From Granulicella sp. S156 (GTDB lineage: Bacteria > Acidobacteriota > Terriglobia > Terriglobales > Acidobacteriaceae): a DNA stretch of 64,000 bases. Positions 44,801 to 51,699 of this stretch are shown piece by piece. Location of the stretch: positions 398,346 through 462,345 of the forward strand of contig NZ_LMUH01000013.1 of assembly GCF_009766105.1 (NCBI RefSeq), written 5' to 3'. Position numbers and translations under genes: made by a program. Numbering within the stretch: the stretch's first letter is position 1; the number at the start of each line of letters is the position of its first letter. Under the pieces are notes generated by a model, which worked only from the letters and a program-made list of their open reading frames with translations, had not been told where the DNA came from and searched no databases.

Positions 44801-45272
44801 CGTTCAACATCAGGTTGTCGATCTGCTGCTCGTTGATCGTACCGCCGTTCTCAGCCGTTTGCGTATTGACCTGCAGAGCATTGGCATCGACGTTGACGCT
44901 CGTACTCTCCGTGCCCAGCTTCAAGGTCACATCGTTGGTTCGCCGCTCGCCTGGATCGAGATGAATATGGCTCGTGATAGTGGGGCTAAATCCCCCTTTG
45001 GCGACTCGTATCGAATAAAAACCCACGCCGAGGGCCTCGGCGGAGTAAATCCCATCTCCATTCGAGTGAAGCTCCGTCTTTACGCCGGTTGCCTCATCCG
45101 TGACAGTGACCTGCGCATCCTGGATGAGTCCACCGCTGGGATCAATGATCCTTCCTGAGATCGCCGATGTGCCGGTTTGGGCCACTAGCAACGCGCAGAA
45201 GAAAAACATCAGAAAAAGTTGAAGTGTAACCGTTTGCTTTATCGCTATCGATATCTTTCGGTGAGCCGCCAT
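41844..45272 (-). CDS. Oar-like TonB-dependent receptor
   Basis: 1142 residues from ATG 45272, 7 bases after GGAGG; a reading from 45359 has no ribosome site. Signal segment LFLMFFFCALLVAQ, CarboxypepD_reg domain (SAISGRIIDPSGGLIQDAQV), plug with NLMLNGRDFQTMALAIPG, ILDGIYNMNSGSLNG and VVTKSGGSKLHGSAWEYVRN, and a barrel ending in F (EFSGKFKF). The genes of this operon (receptor, then GH106) fit a rhamnose-containing glycan uptake pair. Codon use is strongly GC-biased. Confidence 0.92.
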   Translation of the reverse strand: MAAHRKISIAIKQTVTLQLFLMFFFCALLVAQTGTSAISGRIIDPSGGLIQDAQVTVTDEATGVKTELHSNGDGIYSAEALGVGFYSIRVAKGGFSPTITSHIHLDPGERRTNDVTLKLGTESTSVNVDANALQVNTQTAENGGTINEQQIDNLMLNGRDFQTMALAIPGVASPTGADQSTVSNNILITVNGAGTETSTQILDGIYNMNSGSLNGINAKPIVDGISEFTVLKDNYGAQYGMSSSSVVVVVTKSGGSKLHGSAWEYVRNNDFDADGYFAKTTPPLHQNIFGYSLGGPVVIPHVYNGQNKTFFFASNQWYRISQGVTLNGAVLTDDQRAGNFNGSASLRLCGTAPCPLSLDSGSVALLASEGKTNCIIANTNTVNPSCFDPVAVAMLNTYFPTANNSSNGFQNYLNQGSQQTDETDYQYRIDHHITGNELLTGRVIYDRELSNYPYQTWGGVPFNTITDNEPFSGMNAFVRLQSTVTPNLLNTFTVAQTYDKLSFSLTKGGTMPSGVSITQAFPNANVQNYIPTINISGGYTSLSVTEQPIWASDGEGMLMDDVSWVHGRHVVSAGGLYMFGIKRQYVFTNPEGSFSFTGNHTNDPAADFLLGLDSNYSQASTQKLGAFHYRQGEAYVQDIWKATSRLTLSAGIRWQYFSNDTVSGDQVTSFDPSQYNAAQAPVVNIDGSLTVNAANQPLTSAGTVANTLNGLVYAGKNGVPDGFFTPKKDNFGPRVGFAYDVFGNSKDAIRGGYGIGYSRIPVEQIYNAFGQNPPYNQSANILNSLLSNGTAGGVAQAPTTQTLNNVPLSFTPTDVQSYSLTLEHQVKSDIIATVGYAGSASRHLMTFQGGYDFNFPLPVTAPSTTGCLAAQQTASASYNFDPCINASKASSDYTRPYKGYSTMDNQYQQGTANYNSLQSSLSWRGHPLQLTVAYTYSKTLTTVGAHGTQANSGQSAQAQNSRDFHLEYGPPSYDFTNDISMTWIYDLPKLRGSNWAVRSVLGNWSFAGLFLHQSGFALSPGLSVGDAGLAIRPNQIAPFKKVGNVKEWFDTTRYQQPAYGFFGDASNGSIRSPGYTTANVSLNKAFPIIHDKAQFQLSAEAFNVANHTNFVGVDTGVGSGSYGQLTSAGDPRILEFSGKFKF

Positions 45273-45719
45273 TACAAAGCCTCCACATGCGTAGTTCTCA
45301 AAATCAAGGGTTGAATATGATGAGACGAAACTATTCCAGCCCCCCGAGAACTCTGTCAAGGCGAATATCGCTCAAAACAGGGACGACGTACGAATATCTA
45401 TATTACTTTCAATAGTTTACATGAAATTCCTTGGTAGAAATATTTTCTCCAAAGAACTTTAGCAGGGCAAAAAATCCTGTATGACCGGTAAGAATGGCGA
45501 GGCGTTGCCGCCAGAATTTAGCCGTCTCCGTGCAGCGAGCATCGTGCACCATATGAAAGTGCTGCTGAAACTAGACAGGTCATCGCTTAAGGGGAGTTAA
45601 CGATTCCACGTCCACGAGGTCGGCGAAGGGAGTAGAAGTCGCTCCACCAACCTACTAATTCCACGCGCGATATGTGGCCCATCCCGCAGCCTCATCGGAG
45701 GCGTGCGCTCATGCTGTGC
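45273..45719. other. Gap before blaI-like gene
   Basis: The only notable item is a short frame 45481-45600, MTGKNGEALPPEFSRLR continuing to HHMKVLLKLD, 39 residues and unrecognised. It lacks a ribosome site, so I do not call it a gene. The rest of the gap contains the receptor promoter (AT-rich at 45390-45450) and the upstream edge of the BlaI promoter. Confidence 0.3.
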
Positions 45720-45764
45720 CAGTTAATAAACTGCCAAAAAGGTCTGCTAACTAATTTTCTAGTT
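45720..45764. promoter_or_regulatory. Candidate BlaI operators
   Basis: Two adjacent dyads: CAGTT-AATA-AACTG (45720-45733) and AACTAATTTTCTAGTT (45749-45764). The second matches, in 12 of 16 positions and with the same AACTA...TAGTT ends, the palindrome at 47600-47615 inside the protease gene of the same operon. It lies about 47 bases before the BlaI start. Confidence 0.55.
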
Positions 45765-45810
45765 GCACGTCCCACTCATACGTCCCGGTTATCGGGGGGT
45801 ACTAGAAGTT

Positions 45811-46212
45811 ATGCCACCAAAACGCTCCAATACGTTGACGGAAGCCGAACTCCGCATCATGCGGATTCTGTGGGCTCGCGGGGAGTCCCTGGTCAGCGAC
45901 CTGGTCTCGGCTATGCCCGAGAGTGCGCCGCTTGCCTACACCTCCGTGCTGACCACCGTTCGCATCCTGGAGCAGAAGGGCTATGTCGAGCATCGACAGG
46001 AGGGACGCGCTTTTCTGTATAGTCCCTGCGTTGCGGAGCACGATGCCAGCCGGTCGGAGGTGCGGCATGTGCTGCATCGATTCTTCGGCAACTCGCGGGA
46101 GCAGCTGATGCTCTCGCTGCTGGGGGATGGCGAGATTACCCCTGAGGAATTGCAGCGTCTTAAGGACGCGATCGCTGAAGCCGAAGCTGCTGCCGAATCG
46201 GAGGAGAAATAA
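45811..46212 (+). CDS. BlaI/MecI-family repressor
   Basis: 133 residues from ATG 45811. Winged helix with LTEAELRIMRILWARGESLV, the recognition region PLAYTSVLTTVRILEQKGYV, wing HRQEGRAFLYSP, and a C-terminal dimerisation helix. The BlaI family is inactivated by cleavage through a BlaR1 protease, and the adjacent gene (gap 2 bases) encodes one. The two form the usual regulator pair, here followed by a serine protease instead of a beta-lactamase. Confidence 0.92.
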   Translation: MPPKRSNTLTEAELRIMRILWARGESLVSDLVSAMPESAPLAYTSVLTTVRILEQKGYVEHRQEGRAFLYSPCVAEHDASRSEVRHVLHRFFGNSREQLMLSLLGDGEITPEELQRLKDAIAEAEAAAESEEK

Positions 46213-46214
46213 GT

Positions 46215-47558
46215 ATGCCGCACCCCGCGATGAACCTGCTTCTCGACCTCTCGCGTTTTACGGCGCAAGCGTTTGTGTCTGGCCTTTGGCAAGGGGTGGT
46301 GCTGATTTCGGCGGTCGCCATCTGCCTTCGAGGTATGTTTCGCGGAAGCCCTTCGATTCGGTTCGCAATCTGGTCGGTGGCCTTCGCGCTTGTCATCGCT
46401 ATCCCTCTGCTGCATCTTCGAGTGCTGGCTGTTCAGCCGTCGAATGCGCCTTCTGCTGTGATTCACCTAGGGGCAGTGTGGGGATTCGCCATCGCAGGAA
46501 TCTGGGCCACCCTTATGCTTGCACGTGCCTCCCAACTTCTAGTGCAGGCGATTCGCCTGCGCCGCATCTGGAAGCGTGCCAAGCCAGTCGTTGTTGAGCC
46601 CGAGATACTCGCGCTACTGCAAAGCGGAAAGCGTTCCGCAGAGCTCTGCACATCAGCTGATGTGGACTCTCCCAGCGTGATTGGCTTCTTCTCGCCGCGC
46701 CTGCTGATTCCGGAGTGGCTGCTGGCGAAGCTTACGCAGCCAGAGCTGCAGCAGATCGTCCTGCATGAGTGCCAACACCTGAGCCGCTATGACGACTGGA
46801 TGAACCTCCTGCAGAAGATTGGACTTGTCCTGTTTCCGCTGAATCCGGCGCTGCTCTGGGTGGATCGCCGGTTGAGCCTGGAGCGCGAGTTAGCGTGCGA
46901 TGCCGGTGTGGTGGCGTCGACAGCAGCACCGTTCGACTATGCCCACTGCCTGACACGGCTGGCCGAGCATCGCCTGCGCAGTCGTACCGTCGCGCTTGCT
47001 TTGTCCGCATGGAGCCGCCAGTCGGAACTCGCCCGGCGCGTGCACAGTCTTCTGCGTCCGATGCATAAGATGTCTCCGCTGCAGGCAAGAATATCGATCG
47101 CTTTGCTCAGTGTCGGATTAGCTGGGGGAGCTGTCGAGATGGCGCGAGCTCCTCGCCTGGTCTCCTTCACAGAAGCAGTCTCTGCACCTGTTGCAGAAGC
47201 TGCTGCTCCGGTGATGGGTCCTGCTGCTTTTCAGGCGTTTCCCGTGGTGTACCGCCCAACCGCGGCGCAGCCTCATGCAACGCTGCTGAAGGCCGTTATG
47301 CCTGCTGCAAAGACGCCTCGTATGCTCCCGCTGGCAAAGCCAGCGATGAGGAAACCACGGCAGGCTGAGTTGCATACGGTGCAGGCAGCAAGCGAGCCCC
47401 AGCAGCCCCACATGGTGCTGACGACTGCAACCACGACCATGCAGGGTGACAACTTTAGCTTCACCTCGGTTCGTGCGGTGTATGCCATGCCGACCGAGTC
47501 TTCCCCTTCGTTTGCCGCTGTCCCCTTTGGAGACGGCTGGCTGATCGTTCAACTTTAA
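46215..47558 (+). CDS. BlaR1/MecR1-type M56 metalloprotease
   Basis: 447 residues. Several membrane helices (about 15-35, 50-70, 85-105 and a fourth about 295-312) flank the M56 zinc protease domain with HECQH (His184-His188, an HExxH) and a downstream ERELACDAGV with the third ligand Glu. The protease would cleave the BlaI repressor when its sensor domain is engaged. The C-terminal extracytoplasmic tail (about 330-447) is Ala/Pro-rich and lacks a penicillin-binding domain, so the signal is not a beta-lactam by the classic route. Two bases after blaI-like stop; same operon. Confidence 0.9.
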   Translation: MPHPAMNLLLDLSRFTAQAFVSGLWQGVVLISAVAICLRGMFRGSPSIRFAIWSVAFALVIAIPLLHLRVLAVQPSNAPSAVIHLGAVWGFAIAGIWATLMLARASQLLVQAIRLRRIWKRAKPVVVEPEILALLQSGKRSAELCTSADVDSPSVIGFFSPRLLIPEWLLAKLTQPELQQIVLHECQHLSRYDDWMNLLQKIGLVLFPLNPALLWVDRRLSLERELACDAGVVASTAAPFDYAHCLTRLAEHRLRSRTVALALSAWSRQSELARRVHSLLRPMHKMSPLQARISIALLSVGLAGGAVEMARAPRLVSFTEAVSAPVAEAAAPVMGPAAFQAFPVVYRPTAAQPHATLLKAVMPAAKTPRMLPLAKPAMRKPRQAELHTVQAASEPQQPHMVLTTATTTMQGDNFSFTSVRAVYAMPTESSPSFAAVPFGDGWLIVQL

Positions 47559-47594
47559 CCACCAACACAACTGTCTCGAAGGAGCGTCACGTTC

Positions 47595-49142
47595 ATGTCA
47601 ACTAATCAATTAGTTACTAAATCAAGGAAGTTCATTCTACCCGCTAGTTTGGCCGCTGCTGTACTCGGTTTAGGGCTCTTCGTGCACGAGAACAATGTTC
47701 ATGCAGCAGGCATTTCGGCCTCGCCGCTGGATGACAACAGTGTTGCCGCTCTCACCGCGCTCGATCATGCCATGGAGTCGCTTGCTGCTCGTGTGACGCC
47801 TGCTGTGGTCAACGTCGCCGTAACCTCGAAAGCCGAGGATCAGTCCGCTGAACTGCAGGGGCAGGACCCGCAAGGACTGCCTCCCGGATTCGCGCAGTTC
47901 TTTGGCTTCGGTAATGGCAATGGTGGAGGCCGACACATGCAGGCTCCGCAGCAGCCTGAGCTGCAGCACGGTATCGGAAGCGGTGTGATCATCTCACCGG
48001 ATGGTTATATTGTGACCAACGATCACGTAGTCGATGGAGCTACGCAGATCAAGGTAACGCTGAACGATCGCCGCGTGCTGACCGCCAAGGTGATTGGCGT
48101 GGACAAGCTGACCGATCTTGCTGTCATCAAGGTGGACGCGCATAATCTGCCGGCTATCTCGTGGGGCGATTCATCGAGGCTGCAGCCGGGGCAGACGGTG
48201 CTCGCCTTCGGCAGTCCCTTCGGCTACTTCCAGTTCTCGGTGACGCGTGGCATTGTGAGCGCGGTGGACCGGCAGAATCCGTACTCGAACGACGCGCGCA
48301 AGCTGGGCGGTTACATCCAGACGGATGCAGCGATCAATCCGGGCAACTCCGGCGGTGCGCTGGTGAACTCGCACGGCGAACTGGTGGGCATCAACACCTT
48401 CATCATCACCAATAACGGTTCGTTTGCCGGTGCCGGATTTGCTATCCCGGCGCAGATCGCGAAGGCAACCGCCGACCAGATCATCAAGACCGGTGGTGTG
48501 CACCACGGCTACCTGGGTATCACCATGAACGATGTCACACCGGAGAATGCCCACTTCTTCAATCTCTCCGACGCGTCAGGCGCGATCGTAGCGCAGGTCA
48601 CACCGGAGTCTCCAGCCAGCCGGGCCGGCCTGCAGAACGGGGATGTGATCGCGCAACTGAATGGGCAGAAGATGCTGAACGGCAGCGCACTGCAGCTGGC
48701 AATCGCCGATGTGGCCCCTGGAACCAAGGTGCAACTCGGTATTCTGCGCAATGGTCATTCGCAGAACGTCGACCTGACGGTGGGTGAGTTCCACTCCGAC
48801 GAACAGGTTGCCGGAAACCAGGACGGCAGCAACGGAGCTGCAGGGCAGGGCGGCAAACTTGGTCTGGCGATGTTAGACCTGACGTCCGATGTGCGGCAGC
48901 AGCTTAACCTTCCTGATGGAGTGAAGGGAGCGGCTGTTGGAAGCGTTCGTCCCGGCAGCCCGGCGGAAGATGCCGGTTTGCAGCCCGGAGATGTGATCGT
49001 GCAGGTGAACCGGCATGATGTCGATTCCGCGAACCAGGCGGTAGCGAGTGTCCATGCCATTCCGGAGGGGCAGGATGTTCTTCTGCTGGTCTGGTCGAAG
49101 GGCGGGGAGAGCTACCGCGTCGTTCATCCCAACCAAGGCTGA
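47595..49142 (+). CDS. Do-type serine protease (HtrA/DegQ) with two PDZ domains
   Basis: 515 residues. N-terminal signal region (LPASLAAAVLGLGLFVHEN, then AAG). Trypsin-like protease with catalytic His144 (TNDHVVDGA), Asp174 (LTDLAVIKVD) and Ser252 (NPGNSGGALVN). PDZ1 at about 305-390 (GYLGITMNDVTPE) and PDZ2 at about 425-505 (LGLAMLDL, SPAEDAGLQPGDVIV). An envelope quality-control protease and chaperone. AAGGAG precedes the ATG. Third gene behind BlaI and BlaR1, 36 bases after the latter. A palindrome at 47600-47615 lies inside its first codons, possibly a second BlaI site giving it separate control. Confidence 0.92.
   Translation: MSTNQLVTKSRKFILPASLAAAVLGLGLFVHENNVHAAGISASPLDDNSVAALTALDHAMESLAARVTPAVVNVAVTSKAEDQSAELQGQDPQGLPPGFAQFFGFGNGNGGGRHMQAPQQPELQHGIGSGVIISPDGYIVTNDHVVDGATQIKVTLNDRRVLTAKVIGVDKLTDLAVIKVDAHNLPAISWGDSSRLQPGQTVLAFGSPFGYFQFSVTRGIVSAVDRQNPYSNDARKLGGYIQTDAAINPGNSGGALVNSHGELVGINTFIITNNGSFAGAGFAIPAQIAKATADQIIKTGGVHHGYLGITMNDVTPENAHFFNLSDASGAIVAQVTPESPASRAGLQNGDVIAQLNGQKMLNGSALQLAIADVAPGTKVQLGILRNGHSQNVDLTVGEFHSDEQVAGNQDGSNGAAGQGGKLGLAMLDLTSDVRQQLNLPDGVKGAAVGSVRPGSPAEDAGLQPGDVIVQVNRHDVDSANQAVASVHAIPEGQDVLLLVWSKGGESYRVVHPNQG
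47600..47615. promoter_or_regulatory. Palindrome in first codons of the Do protease gene
   Basis: AACTAATCAATTAGTT: perfect 7-base arms AACTAAT/ATTAGTT around CA. It starts 5 bases after the first base of the ATG (codons 2-7). The sequence resembles the dyad upstream of the BlaI gene. Confidence 0.5.
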
Positions 49143-49150
49143 TCTTGAAC

Positions 49151-49180
49151 CCCGCTGCGTAACTGATGTTACGCAGCGGG
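49151..49180 (+). terminator. Hairpin after the Do protease gene
   Basis: Perfect 13-base arms CCCGCTGCGTAAC/GTTACGCAGCGGG with a TGAT loop, 8 bases after the stop. Very stable; no long T-run, so possibly rho-aided or protective. Confidence 0.75.
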
Positions 49181-49250
49181 TGTCTGTCCCGAGAAGAAGG
49201 ACGACAGAAAGATAGCGGAGAGCAATGTTGCTGAAAGTGCCAAGGGTACA

Positions 49251-49375
49251 GCCCCAAAGGGGCGATATATACCAGCCTGGGGCGTAGCCCCAGGTACGAG
49301 TCCCCACAACAAATCAAGGGCTGAAAGCCCGGTATATCTCGTCTGCACTAGCGAGATATACCGGGCTTTCAGCCC
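49251..49375. repeat. GGGCTGAAAGCCCGG-type palindromic intergenic repeat
   Basis: Three stems in a row: GCCCC-AAA-GGGGC (49251-49263), CCTGGGGC-GTA-GCCCCAGG (49276-49294), and a 24-base perfect inverted repeat beginning GGGCTGAAAGCCCGG (49318-49341) against its complement (49352-49375) with a 10-base loop. Its centre contains GATATACC-type sequence. Such blocks recur between genes in acidobacterial chromosomes from memory; only one block is seen here. The rest of the gap 49143-49485 holds no gene. Confidence 0.65.
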
Positions 49376-49485
49376 CCTGCTTCTTCCCCTGACCTGATTG
49401 GGGTCACTACACCAAACGTCAAAGATCGTACGCTAGCGCACCAAGGCTGAGCCGGGCCAACTGACGATAAGAATATTTCTCGGGA

Positions 49486-50820
49486 CTAGTGTTTCCCGGT
49501 CGCGTTAGGGGCAGATAGCGGCGGTCCCATTACGAAGCGCATATTCGGAAAATCGAAGGTAAAACTTTGCACAGACTGGAACAAATCTTCGCCCACATTT
49601 CCGAAGAGCGTATCGATGTCGGCATGCTGCGCGGCAGGAGCGACGGCGAGATTGTGCAAAGTGACTGTACGGCCTCCAACCTCAAGAGCGACAGACGGCA
49701 CAAGATAACTCTGTGACGTCGTCTCGCCACCTGCATTAAAGTTCTTTGTTTGTGCCTTCTTCCACGTCGGCTCTTCTGCTTGGAAACGATCGAAGAAACG
49801 CACCGAGAGGTTCGTCCCAGAAGCTCCGGTATCGAGCGTGAATGGAAGGAGTTCGCCTTCTACCATGGCCTCTATAACCGGGTTGAAAAAGCGTAGTTCC
49901 AGTGGAGAACCCGCAGACGCACTTCCGCCATCTACCGTCGCGTCAAGCGTACCGTCGTGATGGAAAGTAATGCGGCCCAGAGCGCGAAGGACTGGGAAGC
50001 CAATGATTCCTGCAATGCGGTAGGAGCGCCCGTTGCCGTTGGGAATGGTGAGGTTGGCGTCATCCAGTACCAGTAGAACGACGTTGTGGGCGGTGACGCC
50101 GCCCAGTGGAAGGTTGGGCAAAAGCGCCACGTGCAGCTCATTCTCGATGCCCGTAACACCGCCCGAAGTGTGGGCCACCCCCGGAAGAATTGGAAGATGC
50201 AGCTGCGATGCAAGGCTGCGGCTGATGACGGACTCGTTCGCGCCAGTGTCAAGAATCCACTCTGAGTGGACGCCATTCACGGTGAGCTCCGTTGTAATCA
50301 CTCCAAGGGGATTTTCGCGGCTCGTGATTAAGTGCACCGGTCCGTTCCGCGTAATGGTCTGTACGGGGGAATCGGCTAGAACCCGCGACAATTCAGCATC
50401 ATCCCGTGCCCCTTCTCGATCCGTCTCGGTCAGTCTATTCAGAAGGTTGGACTTTGCCAGTTCATCGTACAAGGGCTTGGAGCGCGCATAGAGGCCGTCC
50501 CGGTCGTAGACGTCCGCAAGCAGGCGCAATGCAAGCGCCGCCCGGTCCGGTTCTGTGCGACGTAGCAACGGCAATGCCCGCGTAAAAAGTTGAATGGCCT
50601 CCTCATCCCTTCCTTCACGCGCGGCGAGCACACCGGCGAAGAAGTCACGCAGCGGCCCTGGAGAGGTTTTGGTGATCTGAGACTTGAGCTGAGCAATGGG
50701 AACATCACCGATGGCGACGTTCGCAGCTTGAGCTATGGCTACGGTCATCTCTTGAGTCGAAACGAGTGCAAGGATCAAGAGAAATGCGAACAACAGTTTT
50801 GTACATCCGGATCGTGTCAT
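49486..50820 (-). CDS. Secreted two-lobed aspartic protease (retropepsin-like) with helical N-domain
   Basis: 444 residues. Signal segment 8-23 (KLLFAFLLILALVSTQE). Residues about 40-150 look like one or two TPR helical pairs (AAREGRDEEAIQLFTRALPL). Two retropepsin-like halves follow: Asp191 in WILDTGANESVIS (about 188-200) and Asp330 in FTLDTGASGTNLS (about 327-339), each with a downstream hydrophobic-Gly element (GIIGFPVLR at 271; DTLFGNVGEDLF near 420). With both DTGA triads in one chain it could act as a monomer, as pepsin does; most bacterial members have one triad and dimerise. A HTH gene lies upstream on the same strand across 49 bases. Confidence 0.82.
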   Translation of the reverse strand: MTRSGCTKLLFAFLLILALVSTQEMTVAIAQAANVAIGDVPIAQLKSQITKTSPGPLRDFFAGVLAAREGRDEEAIQLFTRALPLLRRTEPDRAALALRLLADVYDRDGLYARSKPLYDELAKSNLLNRLTETDREGARDDAELSRVLADSPVQTITRNGPVHLITSRENPLGVITTELTVNGVHSEWILDTGANESVISRSLASQLHLPILPGVAHTSGGVTGIENELHVALLPNLPLGGVTAHNVVLLVLDDANLTIPNGNGRSYRIAGIIGFPVLRALGRITFHHDGTLDATVDGGSASAGSPLELRFFNPVIEAMVEGELLPFTLDTGASGTNLSVRFFDRFQAEEPTWKKAQTKNFNAGGETTSQSYLVPSVALEVGGRTVTLHNLAVAPAAQHADIDTLFGNVGEDLFQSVQSFTFDFPNMRFVMGPPLSAPNATGKH

Positions 50821-50869
50821 ACGCTGGAACCTCTATAAATTAGGTAGATGTGCTTTGAATGCAGCTTCG

Positions 50870-51463
50870 CTAGCGGTTCAGTGGCGCAAGTACCATCGTC
50901 AACGCATACAGCCGCTCATCTCCATCGCGTGGAGGCGAAGAGACGGTTATCTGCCGCATAGACGCGATATGTTGGTTCAGCTCCTCTACCTGCTGCTCGG
51001 TAAGCCAGCCGGTGGTGCGTGCTGCCCATAGTTCTCTTTGCGGACCCTCAATCACGGTGGTCGCGTCTGTGAAGGCAGCTTTGAAGTCTCGCGATGTGAG
51101 TCGCAGCATAGAGTCAACGATGGGCGTAACCGCTTCTGCATTCCCCTTCGGCCCGGGTGTGTATGCGAGCCGAAGATCCGAAGCGACAGCACGGTAAAGT
51201 CGCTCGTTGTGGCCTGCTTCTTCACGAGTGCCGTCTTCGATCACGAGACCGGCTTTCTGCAGAATGCGCAAGTGATAGTACAAACTGTCGGCTGGCTTAC
51301 CCAACGCGGCTGCTAACTCTGCCACAGAAACGGTTCCCATCGAGGAAAGTACGTCGAGCAGTTCCTGGCGTGCGGCGGCTTTGAGCGTGGCAAGCTGTTT
51401 CCGGTTCCGAATGAAGTATGGATCACCTTGACCATGCTTGAGATCAATTTCGGCATCGCGCAT
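50870..51463 (-). CDS. ArsR-like HTH regulator
   Basis: 197 residues. HTH at about 27-95: LKAAARQELLDVLSSMGTVS, then LAAALGKPADSLYYHLRILQ with recognition helix LYYHLRILQKAGL. The C-terminal half (DSMLRLTSRDFKAAFTDATT, then LWAARTTGWLTEQQVEELNQ) is of the type seen in acidobacterial HTH_20 proteins, often placed before secreted-protease or aspartic-protease genes. Its own start is preceded by a perfect dyad, indicating autorepression; the aspartic protease gene 49 bases downstream is the probable other target. Confidence 0.85.
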   Translation of the reverse strand: MRDAEIDLKHGQGDPYFIRNRKQLATLKAAARQELLDVLSSMGTVSVAELAAALGKPADSLYYHLRILQKAGLVIEDGTREEAGHNERLYRAVASDLRLAYTPGPKGNAEAVTPIVDSMLRLTSRDFKAAFTDATTVIEGPQRELWAARTTGWLTEQQVEELNQHIASMRQITVSSPPRDGDERLYALTMVLAPLNR

Positions 51464-51464
51464 T

Positions 51465-51490
51465 GTTGAATATTATTACAAATATTCAAC
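51465..51490. promoter_or_regulatory. ArsR-type operator
   Basis: GTTGAATATT (51465-51474) and AATATTCAAC (51481-51490), perfect 10-base arms with an ATTACA spacer. It starts just before the ATG of the regulator, so bound protein would block its transcription or translation start. Confidence 0.75.
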
Positions 51491-51628
51491 GAAAGAAAAA
51501 CAATTTTGGCGTTCACGATCGAAAAGCTGTAATTGAAGACTGCCCGGCTCACTTCATGGAATCCTTTGACTCCATCGTGATACCGGTAACCCCACACATA
51601 GTATTTTCCGTTCTCCACCTTGCCACTA

Positions 51629-51670
51629 CACAAAAGTGCCGCCGCAGTTCTGTGCGGCGGCACTTTTGTG
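51629..51670 (-). terminator. Rho-independent terminator of the receptor operon
   Basis: Eighteen-base perfect arms beginning CACAAAAGTGCCGCCGCA, with a 6-base loop; on the minus strand the second arm ends ACTTTTGTG. It lies 30 bases past the stop of the secreted protein gene at 51700 (minus strand) and faces the HTH promoter. Confidence 0.85.
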
Positions 51671-51699
51671 ACTCTCGACAGGTCGCCCGCATAGAAAAA

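Noticed and set aside
45481-45600. 39-codon plus-strand frame in the gap before the BlaI-like gene
   Set aside because: No ribosome site and no recognisable family; kept only as a note in the gap.
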